A stretch of DNA of 64,000 bases from JABJOR01 sp965603075 (GTDB lineage Bacteria; Pseudomonadota; Alphaproteobacteria; Rhodospirillales; Casp-alpha2): NCBI GenBank assembly GCA_965603075.1, contig CBFDBO010000017.1, forward strand, positions 8,159 to 72,158, given 5' to 3'. The notes beneath the pieces are model-generated. The model was given only the letters and a program-made list of their open reading frames with translations, was not told the origin of the DNA and made no database searches. The number at the start of each line of letters is the position of its first letter. Within the stretch, counting starts at the first letter, position 1. Both the position numbers and the translations under genes were made by a program. Positions 16,891 through 25,613 of the stretch are shown here, piece after piece.

Positions 16891-17906
16891 TGTTAGCAAT
16901 TAAACATGGCGGTGAACGCGCAATTATTAGAGAGCGCTATCCGGACGTTACGGGGCAATGGATTGATCTATCAACGGGTGTAAATCCAATCGCGTATCCA
17001 TGGATAGATAAAATATCGAAATCCGAATTGAATGAAGTATCCGGTTTTTTACCAGATCAGGACTTGGTCACCGCATGTCGCGATGCATGGACGGGGTATT
17101 TGGGCGCGAACAATCCTAATGATTGGTGCCTTGCTGCAGGGTCCCAATCGGTTATCAACTTGTTCCCTCAATTGTTTCCAGATCATAGCGTTTGTTTACC
17201 CGACCCAACATATGGCGAGCATGTCCGTGTTTGGTTAAATGAAGACCGGTCCATCACGCGCTTTACCTCAGGCGATATTGAGAATTTTGAGTTTCCGTCT
17301 CACGCCGTTGTCATCATCACCAATCCAAATAACCCCGATGGTCGTTGTTACGCCCCATACGATCTTTTAGACCTCGCCGCTTCACTGAAAGCAAAAGATA
17401 GCTATTTGGTGATCGATGAAGCGTTCTGTGATGGCGCGCCTGAGCAATCGCTCGCCACATTCAGTTTGCCTGATAATGTACTTATCATGCGTTCTTTTGG
17501 AAAGTTTTTTGGATTAGCTGGCCTTCGCATTGGGTGTGTCCGTGCGGCCCCTGAATTACGTAAAAAGCTACAGACATTATTAGGGCCATGGCCCGTGAAT
17601 GGCGTTGCATTGTTAGTCGCACAATATGCGCTGCTAGACGCGCCATGGATTGAAACAACACGGGAGAGGCTTCGAAGCAATAGCGATAGGCTAAACTCTA
17701 TTTTGACCCGCAATGGTTTAGAGGTTATCGGGTCTACCGATCTGTTTAACCTTGTATCTTCAGATAACGCTGAACAAATTGCCGATCACTTGGCCCACCA
17801 TGCAATTTATACCCGAACGTTTTTAGAACACAAAAATCATATTCGCTTTGGATTGCCTGCTGATGACGAAGGCTTTCTGCGACTCAATTCCGCTTTAATA
17901 CTATAA
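16890..17906 (+). CDS. cobD: Threonine-phosphate decarboxylase (PLP aminotransferase fold)
   Basis: About 338 residues of class I/II aminotransferase fold. It starts IKHGGERAII..YPDVTGQWIDLSTGVNPIAYP, has ITNPNNPDGR, VIDEAFCD, and the PLP-binding lysine in IMRSFGKFFGLAGLRIG. It makes (R)-1-amino-2-propanol phosphate for the CbiB reaction. It is CobD in Salmonella and CobC in Pseudomonas naming. The frame stays open upstream to a TTG at 16830, but the ATG at 16890 overlaps the cbiB stop as TAATG and has GGGG at 16880-16883, so I chose it. The ATG at 16878 is an alternative. Confidence 0.9.
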   Translation: MLAIKHGGERAIIRERYPDVTGQWIDLSTGVNPIAYPWIDKISKSELNEVSGFLPDQDLVTACRDAWTGYLGANNPNDWCLAAGSQSVINLFPQLFPDHSVCLPDPTYGEHVRVWLNEDRSITRFTSGDIENFEFPSHAVVIITNPNNPDGRCYAPYDLLDLAASLKAKDSYLVIDEAFCDGAPEQSLATFSLPDNVLIMRSFGKFFGLAGLRIGCVRAAPELRKKLQTLLGPWPVNGVALLVAQYALLDAPWIETTRERLRSNSDRLNSILTRNGLEVIGSTDLFNLVSSDNAEQIADHLAHHAIYTRTFLEHKNHIRFGLPADDEGFLRLNSALIL

Positions 17907-17918
17907 AGGATCATCTAA

Positions 17919-18536
17919 ATGACAACTGATAACAAAGATATTAATTCAACCCACACCGCGGCTATGAAAGAACGTCAAGCAGAGCACCGGGCGACGATTA
18001 AAAGCAAGACAAAGGCAGAGCGGGGCCAACTCGCGGTTAATACAGGGGACGGCAAGGGAAAATCCACTGCGGCCTTCGGTACGGTTATTCGCGCCCTGGG
18101 CTGGGGTCATGATGTTGGAATTGTGCAGTATGTTAAAGGGACTTGGAAAACCGGCGAGAAAAATTATTTCAACCAATTAGAAGGCGTGCTTCGGTATGAA
18201 GTCATGGGCGAAGGCTTTACATGGGAAACCCAAGACCGTGAACGTGATATAATCGCGGCCAAAAAAGCATGGGAAGTTTCCGTCGAGATGTTCACCAGCG
18301 GCGATTATGATTTGGTTGTATTGGACGAGTTGAACATCGTATTGAGCAAAGAATATTTAGATACAGCTCAGGTGGTCGACGCCCTTAAAAACCGTCACGA
18401 TCGTACCCATGTTTTCGTAACGGGCCGGGGGGCGCCAGACGCTTTAATTGAAGCCGCTGACTTGGTAACGGAAATGAAGATGATTAAACATCCTTTCGAG
18501 GCGGGCTTTAAAGCCGCTCGTGGCATGGACTTTTAA
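17919..18536 (+). CDS. cobO: Cob(I)yrinic acid a,c-diamide adenosyltransferase
   Basis: 205 residues of the CobA/CobO/BtuR family. The P-loop is VNTGDGKGKSTAAFG, followed by VGIVQYVKGTWKTGE and LVVLDELNIVLSKEYL; the C-terminus KHPFEAGFKAARGMDF is typical. It transfers the adenosyl group from ATP to cob(I)alamin-type corrinoids. It is the last gene of the plus-strand cobalamin operon. Its last four bases overlap the end of the convergent cobS gene, so there is no room for a normal terminator between the two operons. Confidence 0.94.
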   Translation: MTTDNKDINSTHTAAMKERQAEHRATIKSKTKAERGQLAVNTGDGKGKSTAAFGTVIRALGWGHDVGIVQYVKGTWKTGEKNYFNQLEGVLRYEVMGEGFTWETQDRERDIIAAKKAWEVSVEMFTSGDYDLVVLDELNIVLSKEYLDTAQVVDALKNRHDRTHVFVTGRGAPDALIEAADLVTEMKMIKHPFEAGFKAARGMDF

Positions 18537-19300
18537 GCGTAAACGATCACAAATCCTAGCAGTACAGCAATCTCAGAAAGTTGCTGTACTGCGCCCAGCA
18601 CATCGCCGGTGAACCCACCGATTTGCCGTTTAGCAATCCAAACCATCATGAAACATGCCGCGGCCGCCAAACAGAGCGATATGAGCACGCTTTGTGGATC
18701 AACCAACGCCGCCGCAATAGATAGCGCAACCAAAGTCCCAAGCAATGTCCGGCCTAAACGGGGTCTTCCCGCGTCATGTGCCAGTCCATCTTTTCGCGCG
18801 GGCGGCACATAGCGCATGGTCCAAACCATCATCAATCGCGACATCACGCCGGCGATAATGAGAGCGGGGACAGCTTGTGAAATGCTCAATGCTTCTAAGC
18901 CCCCAACGCGCAGCCCCAAGCTCAGAACGATGGCGATCATTCCATACGCGCCAATGCGGCTATCGCGCATGATTTCTAATTTGCGCTCTACCGTTCGTCC
19001 GCCCCCAAACCCATCGGCCACATCGGCGAGGCCATCTTCGTGAAACGCCCCGCTTAATAATACCATGCACGTAAAGGCGATGATCGCCGACACCATTGAA
19101 GGTAAGCCAGCAGTGATTGCCAAGCCATAGCCAAGCGCCCCAAAACCCGCGACCATAACCCCAACTATGGGGAACGCCCACACGCTGGCATTAATGTCTT
19201 CGGATAGATCAGACATCAATCTCTGTGGTAAGGGGATACGTGTCAGCAAAACAATGGCTGATAGTAAATCCTTAAAGGGGTTAAGACGCGGTACTGACAC
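18533..19300 (-). CDS. cobS: Adenosylcobinamide-GDP ribazoletransferase (cobalamin synthase)
   Basis: About 255 residues with several membrane helices. LLTRIPLP near the N-terminus, GAFHEDGLADVADGFGGGRTVERKLEIMRDSRIGAYG with the acidic metal-binding motif, and a hydrophobic C-terminus define CobS. It joins adenosylcobinamide-GDP with alpha-ribazole at the inner membrane. The open frame begins at an ATG at 19339, inside cobT, but GGAG lies six bases before a GTG at 19300, which shortens the overlap with cobT to 20 bases. I prefer the GTG; the longer form is possible. Confidence 0.9.
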   Translation of the reverse strand: MSVPRLNPFKDLLSAIVLLTRIPLPQRLMSDLSEDINASVWAFPIVGVMVAGFGALGYGLAITAGLPSMVSAIIAFTCMVLLSGAFHEDGLADVADGFGGGRTVERKLEIMRDSRIGAYGMIAIVLSLGLRVGGLEALSISQAVPALIIAGVMSRLMMVWTMRYVPPARKDGLAHDAGRPRLGRTLLGTLVALSIAAALVDPQSVLISLCLAAAACFMMVWIAKRQIGGFTGDVLGAVQQLSEIAVLLGFVIVYA

Positions 19301-20309
19301 CAGCTTCTCCAAAGGTTGCCATGCCGTTATGGGTGGCAAGGGCAGCTTTCACAATTAATAACGCAACGGCGGCGCCGCTTGCTTCTCCCAATCGCATATC
19401 CAGATCAAGCACTGGACGTTTATTAAGTTTCTCGGCTAATAAACGATGTCCCGGTTCCATGGATTGATGGGAGATTTGAGCGTGGTCTAAAGCATTTATA
19501 TTATCACGAATGAGGGCTGATGCCGCCGCCGTGGCAATAAAGCCATCCAATAAGACGGGAATATTTCGGTGACGGGCTTGGACCACCGCCCCGGCGATGG
19601 CGGCAAGCTCTCGCCCGCCAACAGTACGCAGGCAATCAAAAGCTGTTGACTGGTTTTCTTTGTGCAGTGTTATGGCTTTGGTGACTGTATCGCGTTTGAT
19701 CTCCAAGCCTTCTGCTCCGACGCCGGTTCCGGGTCCAATCCACTGGGCCGCGGATCCACCAAAGACGGCATTGGCAACCGCTGCTGCCGAAGTGGTATTA
19801 CCAATGCCCATCTCACCGAGCATGATCAGATCAGCATGATCCGGAACCGCGTCCGCGCCGGCTTGTAAGGCCGCGCAGCATTCAGTCTCAGTCATGGCGG
19901 GGGCGGTGGTGAAGTCTTGTGTCGGTGTATCCAAATCAAGTGCCAGAACTTTAAGCTCCGCCCCACCCAGTTTGGTTAATTGATTGATGGCAGCACCACC
20001 CGCTTCAAAATTATAAACCATCTGTTGGGTGACTTCTGCGGGATAGGCCGAAACACCCCGTGCCGTCACGCCGTGGTTACCCGCAAAGACCAAACAAACC
20101 GGATTTTCGATCACCGGTTTCTCAGCCCTTTGCCATGAGGCAAGCCACAGCGCTAATTCTTCAAGCCGTCCAAGCGAGCCTTGGGGCTTGGTTAGCTGAG
20201 CTTGCCGTGCTTGGGCTAATAGAAGCGACGCTTCATCGGCCTGTGGTAATGTGGCTGTGGCGAGGGCGTTGCTTAAATCAGCGGCCGCCTTAAAAGATAG
20301 TTTGGACAT
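19281..20309 (-). CDS. cobT: Nicotinate-nucleotide-dimethylbenzimidazole phosphoribosyltransferase
   Basis: 342 residues. QGSLGRLEELALWLA, VFAGNHGVTARGVSAYPAEVTQQMV, LGEMGIGNTTSAAAV and the C-terminal LDMRLGEASGAAVALLIVKAA with the catalytic glutamate identify CobT. It makes alpha-ribazole 5'-phosphate, the activated lower ligand. It sits between cobU and cobS in a riboswitch-led operon, and its 3' end overlaps the cobS start. The gene for dimethylbenzimidazole formation (bluB) is not in this window. Confidence 0.94.
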   Translation of the reverse strand: MSKLSFKAAADLSNALATATLPQADEASLLLAQARQAQLTKPQGSLGRLEELALWLASWQRAEKPVIENPVCLVFAGNHGVTARGVSAYPAEVTQQMVYNFEAGGAAINQLTKLGGAELKVLALDLDTPTQDFTTAPAMTETECCAALQAGADAVPDHADLIMLGEMGIGNTTSAAAVANAVFGGSAAQWIGPGTGVGAEGLEIKRDTVTKAITLHKENQSTAFDCLRTVGGRELAAIAGAVVQARHRNIPVLLDGFIATAAASALIRDNINALDHAQISHQSMEPGHRLLAEKLNKRPVLDLDMRLGEASGAAVALLIVKAALATHNGMATFGEAGVSTAS

Positions 20310-20321
20310 TAAGGGTAACTC

Positions 20322-20870
20322 CTAAAGGATTTTTGGCCCCATTGGGACATCATTTGTTTTAAGGGGCAGCGTTAAACCCGCCATGACGACAAAGACATTA
20401 TTTGCGACGGCCGCAACGGCTTGATTGAGGCGACCTGCTTCATCACGAAAGGTCCGTGCCAATTCATTAATCGGCACAATCCCTTGCCCGGTTTCATTGC
20501 TGACCAACACAACGGGACCGGTTGCTGCATTTAAAGCGGCGCACAGATTGCTAATCTGGTTTGGGATATTTGATTGGTGCTCTAGGTGATTGCTGAGCCA
20601 CAGTGTTAAACAATCAACCAATAATACCCGCTCAGGGCTGGATTGTTGAGCAATGATGGCGGAAAGATTTAGCGGTTCTTCTATGGTACGCCATTTGGCA
20701 TCGCGGCTTTGGCGATGGAGTTCAATACGAGCCCGCATTTCATCATCGCGAACTTCGCTTGTGGCTATATAAACCGGCTCAAGCCCGGTCTCCAAGGCCA
20801 GTTGTTCCGAAAAGCGGCTTTTCCCAGAACGGGCACCACCAATAATAAGGGTATTGTTTTTGCTCACCAT
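20322..20870 (-). CDS. cobU: Bifunctional adenosylcobinamide kinase / adenosylcobinamide-phosphate guanylyltransferase
   Basis: 182 residues. P-loop LIIGGARSGKSRFSE (GGARSGKS at 11-18), H52 in LHRQSRDAKW as the guanylylated histidine, VDCLTLWLSN, LVSNETGQGIVP and FRDEAGRLNQAVA are all typical of CobU/CobP. It phosphorylates adenosylcobinamide and then transfers GMP. It is the first gene of the minus-strand cobU-cobT-cobS operon, about 115 bases downstream of the second cobalamin riboswitch. Confidence 0.94.
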   Translation of the reverse strand: MVSKNNTLIIGGARSGKSRFSEQLALETGLEPVYIATSEVRDDEMRARIELHRQSRDAKWRTIEEPLNLSAIIAQQSSPERVLLVDCLTLWLSNHLEHQSNIPNQISNLCAALNAATGPVVLVSNETGQGIVPINELARTFRDEAGRLNQAVAAVANNVFVVMAGLTLPLKTNDVPMGPKIL

Positions 20871-20984
20871 ACTGTTTCCATTTGAGGGGGCAGGTGAGAG
20901 TACGCGGCGTGTAGAATTCCAAAAGAAAGACTAAAAACAAGGCCCCGTAATCCTCCCTGTGCACCCATCGTGCATCAAAAAAGG

Positions 20985-21120
20985 TTCTTCCTCTGAGGCC
21001 GGTTCCGGACTTGCTCTTTTTGAAAAGAACTCACCGTTGCGTGGGCAGCGCAGGATTTAAACCTGCTTCCCGTTTAATCCGTCTCCTGACTCTTGTTGGT
21101 CATTAAAAACGGCACCTTCA
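20985..21120 (-). promoter_or_regulatory. Second cobalamin riboswitch, compact variant, upstream of cobU
   Basis: Read on the minus strand, the blocks are GGTGCC near 21116-21111, AAACGGGAAGCAGG near 21076-21063, GCGCTGCCCACGCAACGGTGAG near 21050-21030, and AAGTCCGGAACCGGCCTCA near 21013-20994. Between the CGCAACGGT block and the last block there are only about 20 bases, a single short hairpin (TTCTTTT/AAAAGAG). The P7-P11 domain present in the btuB riboswitch is therefore missing, which resembles the short cobalamin or AdoCbl-variant riboswitches of aquatic bacteria. I could not resolve the expression platform in the leader at 20871-20984. Confidence 0.85.
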
Positions 21121-21129
21121 GATGGCGCG

Positions 21130-21158
21130 ATACTAGGGTCAAAAATAGGGAGAGTCAA
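21130..21158 (-). promoter_or_regulatory. Sigma-70 promoter for the cobU operon
   Basis: On the minus strand TTGACT (21158-21153), a 17-base spacer and TAGTAT (21135-21130) form a good promoter. Transcription would start near 21123, directly at the 5' edge of the compact riboswitch. Confidence 0.65.
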
Positions 21159-21162
21159 TTTA

Positions 21163-21177
21163 GCAATGTCACATTGC
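21163..21177. promoter_or_regulatory. Palindromic candidate operator upstream of the cobU promoter
   Basis: GCAATGTCACATTGC is a perfect 7+1+7 palindrome. Its centre is about 47 bases upstream of the predicted start, just before the -35, where activators commonly bind. The half-site resembles no regulator I can name with confidence. Confidence 0.45.
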
Positions 21178-21222
21178 AAACTTTGAAGTTTCGGAAATTT
21201 TTAAAAAATAACACGACCTATA

Positions 21223-21618
21223 TTATAGATTTTTGAGGAATTCTTTGAATCCCAGATCGGTTGTAATGACATCGTCCATGAGTAAAAACGTCAGTTCTTT
21301 TTTGAGACTCTCGCGGGCCATTTCATTGGTTGCAATTGAATCGGTGAATTCTAGGATGTGATCCATTTTTATATATAACTGCCTGTGGTGGAGGCTGTGT
21401 TTTTCCACATGGGGGTAGTTTACTTTAGCCAAAAACTGTTCTTCGCGGGCAAAGTGTCGTTTTGTTGCCTTGATGAATTCTTCCACCTTTGCCTTACAGT
21501 TCTCCACTTTACCACTATCAAGCATAGCGGTTATTTCTTCAACCAACTGCGCTAGTTGTTCGTGATCTTGATCAAGATCGTTTGATTCCAATAGAAATGT
21601 TTCAGAAAGTATGGACAT
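21223..21618 (-). CDS. Hemerythrin-domain protein (bacteriohemerythrin-like)
   Basis: 131 residues, four helices. Di-iron ligand positions are H19 (DQDHEQL), H55 and E59 (RHFAREE), H74 and H78 (HSLHH) and D121. The position expected to be the fifth histidine (HxxxxD) is D116, within MDDVITTD. The site thus has one histidine-to-aspartate change. Hemerythrins bind oxygen, nitric oxide or act as iron stores or sensors. The gene follows fbpC on the same strand by 99 bases, so an iron-linked role is plausible. TATAAT-like sequences lie in the 99-base gap, suggesting its own promoter. Confidence 0.82.
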   Translation of the reverse strand: MSILSETFLLESNDLDQDHEQLAQLVEEITAMLDSGKVENCKAKVEEFIKATKRHFAREEQFLAKVNYPHVEKHSLHHRQLYIKMDHILEFTDSIATNEMARESLKKELTFLLMDDVITTDLGFKEFLKNL

Positions 21619-21717
21619 TTAATTTCTCTTATTTTGCTATCTGGTGGTCGATTATAATAAATTATACACCCAAAATACAATCCTCATAGAGGGGACATCC
21701 TATAATGAAGGACTGTA

Positions 21718-22758
21718 TTAGATCGGGAATACAAATGCATAAGCGGGATCAATTCTAGCGGTAATCTGTTTTTTTAATTCCACTTCAAAAGCATGGTGGA
21801 CGCGGACGTATAGCTCTTGTTTCGTTGCGTTCGTGCGGACCCGAACAATATTATCATGCCCCAATATACGGCTAGAGATAAGCTCAACAGGGTGCCTTGC
21901 ACTTGAACTATCTGTTTCTAAGATTATACCCTCTGGTCGTATCAAGGCTTGGGCCTTGTGGCCTTCGGGTAGATCGGTGGCAATCCCGCCTAAGGGCGTT
22001 TCAACCATACCATTACGCACCTCGCCGGCGAAGTGATTTATCATGCCAAACATATCGGCAACAAATTCGTGGGCTGGATGGTAATAAATATCGTGGGGCC
22101 GTCCGGCTTGTATGATCGTGCCGTCAGCGCCCAAAATTTTAATACGGTCGGCCATAAACATGGCTTCTTCGGGGTCATGGGTTACCATTAAAGTGGCAAT
22201 GCCACTTTCTTTTAAGACGGATAATGTCTCTTCACGGATGATGCGCCGCATTTGGGTGTCTAATCCGGAAAATGGTTCATCGAGCAATAAAAGCTTTGGC
22301 TTGGGGGCTAAGGCTCTGGCGAGGGCGACACGTTGTTGTTGTCCGCCTGATAGCATGTGCGGATATTTTTCAATGTGGGATGTCATATCAAGTTGAGCGA
22401 GCAAATCGAGAGCGACCATTCGGGCGGCACTCTTTCCCAAATTCTGAATGCCAAAGGTAACGTTCTCTAAAACATCCAGGTGGGGGAAAAGGGCGAAGTC
22501 CTGAAACATGAAACCAATGTGGCGGTCTTCGGGGTTTAGGTGTTTATCAGGCGTGCTGACCGTTACGTCATCGATGGCAATGGTGCCGTGTTGAACCTTT
22601 TCTAAACCGGCGGCCAATCGCAGCAAGGTGGATTTGCCCGATCCAGAGGGGCCCAACATGCATACCAATTCCCCAGCGGGTATCATCAAGCCCACATTAT
22701 CGAGGACCTTGTTTTTGCCATAGGCGTGGCTGACACCAAATATATGTAGCCCTTCCAT
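21718..22758 (-). CDS. fbpC: Iron(III) ABC transporter ATPase (FbpC/CysA-type)
   Basis: 346 residues. Walker A GPSGSGKST near 35-43, signature LSGGQQQRVALARALAPKPK, Walker B LLLLDEPFSGLDTQ and the H-loop MVTHDPEEAM are intact. A TOBE-like C-terminal domain begins near residue 240 (AGEVRNGMVETPLG..ALIRPEG). It energises the two-domain permease encoded upstream; start and stop share a base (TAATG). The FbpC assignment rests on the neighbouring binding protein and Fur-like site. Confidence 0.86.
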   Translation of the reverse strand: MEGLHIFGVSHAYGKNKVLDNVGLMIPAGELVCMLGPSGSGKSTLLRLAAGLEKVQHGTIAIDDVTVSTPDKHLNPEDRHIGFMFQDFALFPHLDVLENVTFGIQNLGKSAARMVALDLLAQLDMTSHIEKYPHMLSGGQQQRVALARALAPKPKLLLLDEPFSGLDTQMRRIIREETLSVLKESGIATLMVTHDPEEAMFMADRIKILGADGTIIQAGRPHDIYYHPAHEFVADMFGMINHFAGEVRNGMVETPLGGIATDLPEGHKAQALIRPEGIILETDSSSARHPVELISSRILGHDNIVRVRTNATKQELYVRVHHAFEVELKKQITARIDPAYAFVFPI

Positions 22759-24464
22759 TACGCCTGTTCCTCTGAATGTGATCCGGGTCTTGATTTTGTT
22801 ATGGCTATGCTGAGTATAATAACGGGGAGAATGCCAAAACCAACAATTGAAAGCGCTGCCAATGAAGCCTCGCCCAATTGTTCGTCAGATGCATATTGAT
22901 GAACAAACGTCGCCAATGTATGGAAATTAAAGGGCCGCAAAATTGTTGTCAACGGCAGTTCTTTCATGCAATCGACAAAGACCAACATAGAAGCCGTTAA
23001 GATGCTGCCGCGTATGATCGGTAAATGGATCAATCGCAGGGTACTTAAGGGACCGTGGCCCAAACACCGCGCCGCGCCGTCCATGCTGGGCGTTACTTTG
23101 GCAAGGCTCGCTTCCACACTTCCGAAAGACAGCGCCAGAAAGCGAACCAAATAACCAAACGTTACCGCGGCAATTGTACCGCTGAAAAGTAGCCCTGTTG
23201 AGATGCCGAAGTACTGGCGCATGAAGCCATCGATGCTGTTATCCATGCCCCCTAGAGAGACCATGATGCCCACGGCCAGAATTGAGCCGGGAACGGCGTA
23301 TCCTAGGCTTGCCAGTCGCACCATGAATTTAAGCAATCGCTCGTTTCGCAATCGCACACCATAGGCCATGAAAACGCCGATTATTACCGCCAGTACGGCG
23401 ACCAGGGAGGACAACATTAAGCTGTTGGCCGCGTATTGTAGAAAGTCAGCGTTCATGGCAACGTCAAAATGAATAATCGAATAGTCCACCAAAATACCGG
23501 CCGGAATAAGAAAACCAAAGATCACGGGTGTCGCGCATGCCACAATGGCAAATATTTTTGTGCGGCCTTCTAACTGATAACCGGGCAGGTTCTTATATTT
23601 GGTGGTGGTATGATGGAATTGTTTCTTGCGTCGGGCAAATCGCTCTGCCAGCACAAGCACCATGACAAAGACCAATAACACGGTTGCAAGCTGCGCCGCC
23701 CCCGCCACATTGTTCATGTTTAACCAAACATCATAGATGCCTAGGGTAAACGTGCTGACGGCGAAAAAGTCTACCGTGCCGAAATCATTCAAGGTTTCCA
23801 TGAGCACGAGTGAAATACCAATGATAATGGCGGGGCGGGCGAGCGGTAAGGCTACGGAAAAGAAACTACGGTACGGTCCCCGACCCAATACTCGACTGGC
23901 TTCCAATACACAAATGGATTGCTCCATAAAGGCCGCGCGCGATAATAAATAGACATAGGGGTATAACACCAACGTCATCATGGTTGTCGCCCCACCGAGG
24001 GAACGAATTTCTGGAAACCAGTATTCTCGTTTGGTGCTCCAGCCAAATACATCGCGCAAAAGGCTTTGCAGCGGACCTGCATATTCCAAAATATCAGTAT
24101 ACAAATAAGCGATGACATAGGCTGGCATTGCCATGGGTAACAACAATGCCCACTCGAATATACGTTTGCCGGGAAACTGGCACATGCTGACCAGCCACGC
24201 GGTGCCGACACCAATGAGTAAAGTACCGATGCCAACCCCCGCCATCAGTAATAATGTGGTGCTGACATATAAGGGAAGAACGGTAGACATCAGGTGCGAC
24301 CAGATATCATCGCTGGGCTGCATGGCTATAAAAAGCACCGTAATAATGGGCATAACCGCGATCAGGGCAATGATAATGGTGCCAATGGTCCAACCGTTTA
24401 ACCACGACAGTGAATTTGTAATCGCTTTGTTGGATATCTTAAATGCACTGGTGGTGGCTGTCAT
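22758..24464 (-). CDS. fbpB: Iron(III) ABC transporter permease, two fused domains (FbpB-type)
   Basis: 568 residues with about twelve membrane helices and two binding-protein-dependent permease domains (roughly 60-270 and 340-550). EAA-type loops appear as EASRVLGRGPYRSFFSVALPLARPAI in the first half and DGAARCLGHGPLSTLRLIHLPIIRGSI in the second. MPAYVIAYLY and YAVPGSILAVGI are typical of the FbpB/ThiP group. It forms the inner-membrane channel for ferric ion import with FbpA and FbpC. Confidence 0.88.
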   Translation of the reverse strand: MTATTSAFKISNKAITNSLSWLNGWTIGTIIIALIAVMPIITVLFIAMQPSDDIWSHLMSTVLPLYVSTTLLLMAGVGIGTLLIGVGTAWLVSMCQFPGKRIFEWALLLPMAMPAYVIAYLYTDILEYAGPLQSLLRDVFGWSTKREYWFPEIRSLGGATTMMTLVLYPYVYLLSRAAFMEQSICVLEASRVLGRGPYRSFFSVALPLARPAIIIGISLVLMETLNDFGTVDFFAVSTFTLGIYDVWLNMNNVAGAAQLATVLLVFVMVLVLAERFARRKKQFHHTTTKYKNLPGYQLEGRTKIFAIVACATPVIFGFLIPAGILVDYSIIHFDVAMNADFLQYAANSLMLSSLVAVLAVIIGVFMAYGVRLRNERLLKFMVRLASLGYAVPGSILAVGIMVSLGGMDNSIDGFMRQYFGISTGLLFSGTIAAVTFGYLVRFLALSFGSVEASLAKVTPSMDGAARCLGHGPLSTLRLIHLPIIRGSILTASMLVFVDCMKELPLTTILRPFNFHTLATFVHQYASDEQLGEASLAALSIVGFGILPVIILSIAITKSRPGSHSEEQA

Positions 24465-24514
24465 CTATTCGGTCTCTAATGTTCCTATGGCCGCTGTTTA
24501 ATTATTATATCCAA

Positions 24515-25552
24515 TTAATTGTTAAATCCAACGCGGTCCATTATTTTGGACGCTAATGTGCGTTGCTCTGCCACATTTGACAAGAAAACATTATCGGCTT
24601 TGAAACGCCCCCATGAAGCAACCAAATCAGGTACAGGAATGCCCAGCTTTACAGGATATTCAAAATTATCTTGAGCGTAGATTAATTGCGCCTTTTCCCC
24701 GGAAAGGAATTCGACCAACTTAACCGCATTATCCAAATTTTTTGCACTGGCGGTGATGCCGGCGCCGCTAATATTGACATGGGTCCCCCGGTCGGCCTGA
24801 TTGGGGAAGATCATATTCACAGAAGCAGCCCAGTCTTTCTGTTCCGGTTCTTTTGTATTTGTCTGCATTTTACCCATGTAATAGGTATTGCCCAACGCCA
24901 CATCACATTCACCTTGATAAACGGCTTTGACCTGAGAGCGATCATTGCCTTGAGGCTTGCGGCCCAAATTGGCTTTTACACCAGCGGCCCATTTCTCAGC
25001 CTCGACTTCTCCGAGGGCGGCAATAATAGAGGCCAATAAGGAAATGTTGTAAACGTGTTTACCCGAGCGTGTGCAAACGCGGCCCTTCATATGGGGGGCA
25101 GCTAAGTCTTCATAGGATGTAATTTCACCGGGCTTAACCCGGTCCTTATGAGCAAAAATAATCCGAGCCCGGGTTGTTAAGCCGTACCAATACCCTTCAG
25201 GGTGACGATATTGAGCGGGAATATTGCTTGATAAAATCGATGAGGAACTGGACTGAAGTAATCCAGCCGCCATTAAATTGTTCAAATTACCGATATCAGA
25301 AGTCAGCACCAAATCAGCCGGGCTGTTTGCGCCTTCGGATTTAAGACGTTCTTGCATGCCTTTTTTGATGTAGACCATATTGACTTCAATGCCGGTATCA
25401 GCCCGAAAAGCTTCAAGCAGGGGGGCCATTAAAAATGGCTGGCGTTCTGAATAAAGATTGACTTCTTCTGTGGCTAAAGCTGGTAGGGTAGTACCAACGA
25501 TTAAAGTAGCGAAAATTGACGCGCGCATTACCGCGCGAAAAATATAATTCAT
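24515..25552 (-). CDS. fbpA: Iron(III)-binding periplasmic protein (FbpA/FutA type)
   Basis: About 345 residues. A signal peptide ends near TLPALA, and the mature protein begins TEEVNLYSERQPFLMAPLL, followed by ADLVLTSDIGNLNNL and GDVALGNTYYMGKM-like sequence (CDVALGNTYYMGKM) with the adjacent tyrosines typical of ferric-ion coordination. The frame is open to 25615, but GGGG lies eight bases before the ATG at 25552 and the signal peptide starts there. It is the first gene of fbpABC. The Fur-like box upstream supports iron control. Confidence 0.88.
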   Translation of the reverse strand: MNYIFRAVMRASIFATLIVGTTLPALATEEVNLYSERQPFLMAPLLEAFRADTGIEVNMVYIKKGMQERLKSEGANSPADLVLTSDIGNLNNLMAAGLLQSSSSSILSSNIPAQYRHPEGYWYGLTTRARIIFAHKDRVKPGEITSYEDLAAPHMKGRVCTRSGKHVYNISLLASIIAALGEVEAEKWAAGVKANLGRKPQGNDRSQVKAVYQGECDVALGNTYYMGKMQTNTKEPEQKDWAASVNMIFPNQADRGTHVNISGAGITASAKNLDNAVKLVEFLSGEKAQLIYAQDNFEYPVKLGIPVPDLVASWGRFKADNVFLSNVAEQRTLASKIMDRVGFNN

Positions 25553-25594
25553 GAAAGCACCCCAAATTGTATGACGGTTTAAACCGTAGTTGTT

Positions 25595-25613
25595 GCGAAT
25601 GGTTCTCATTATC
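25595..25613 (-). promoter_or_regulatory. Fur-type box upstream of fbpA
   Basis: GATAATGAGAACCATTCGC on the minus strand agrees with the classical 19-base Fur consensus at 15 of 19 positions by direct comparison. It abuts the -10 of the promoter at 25613-25641, so bound repressor would block initiation. A related iron regulator is not excluded. Confidence 0.65.
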
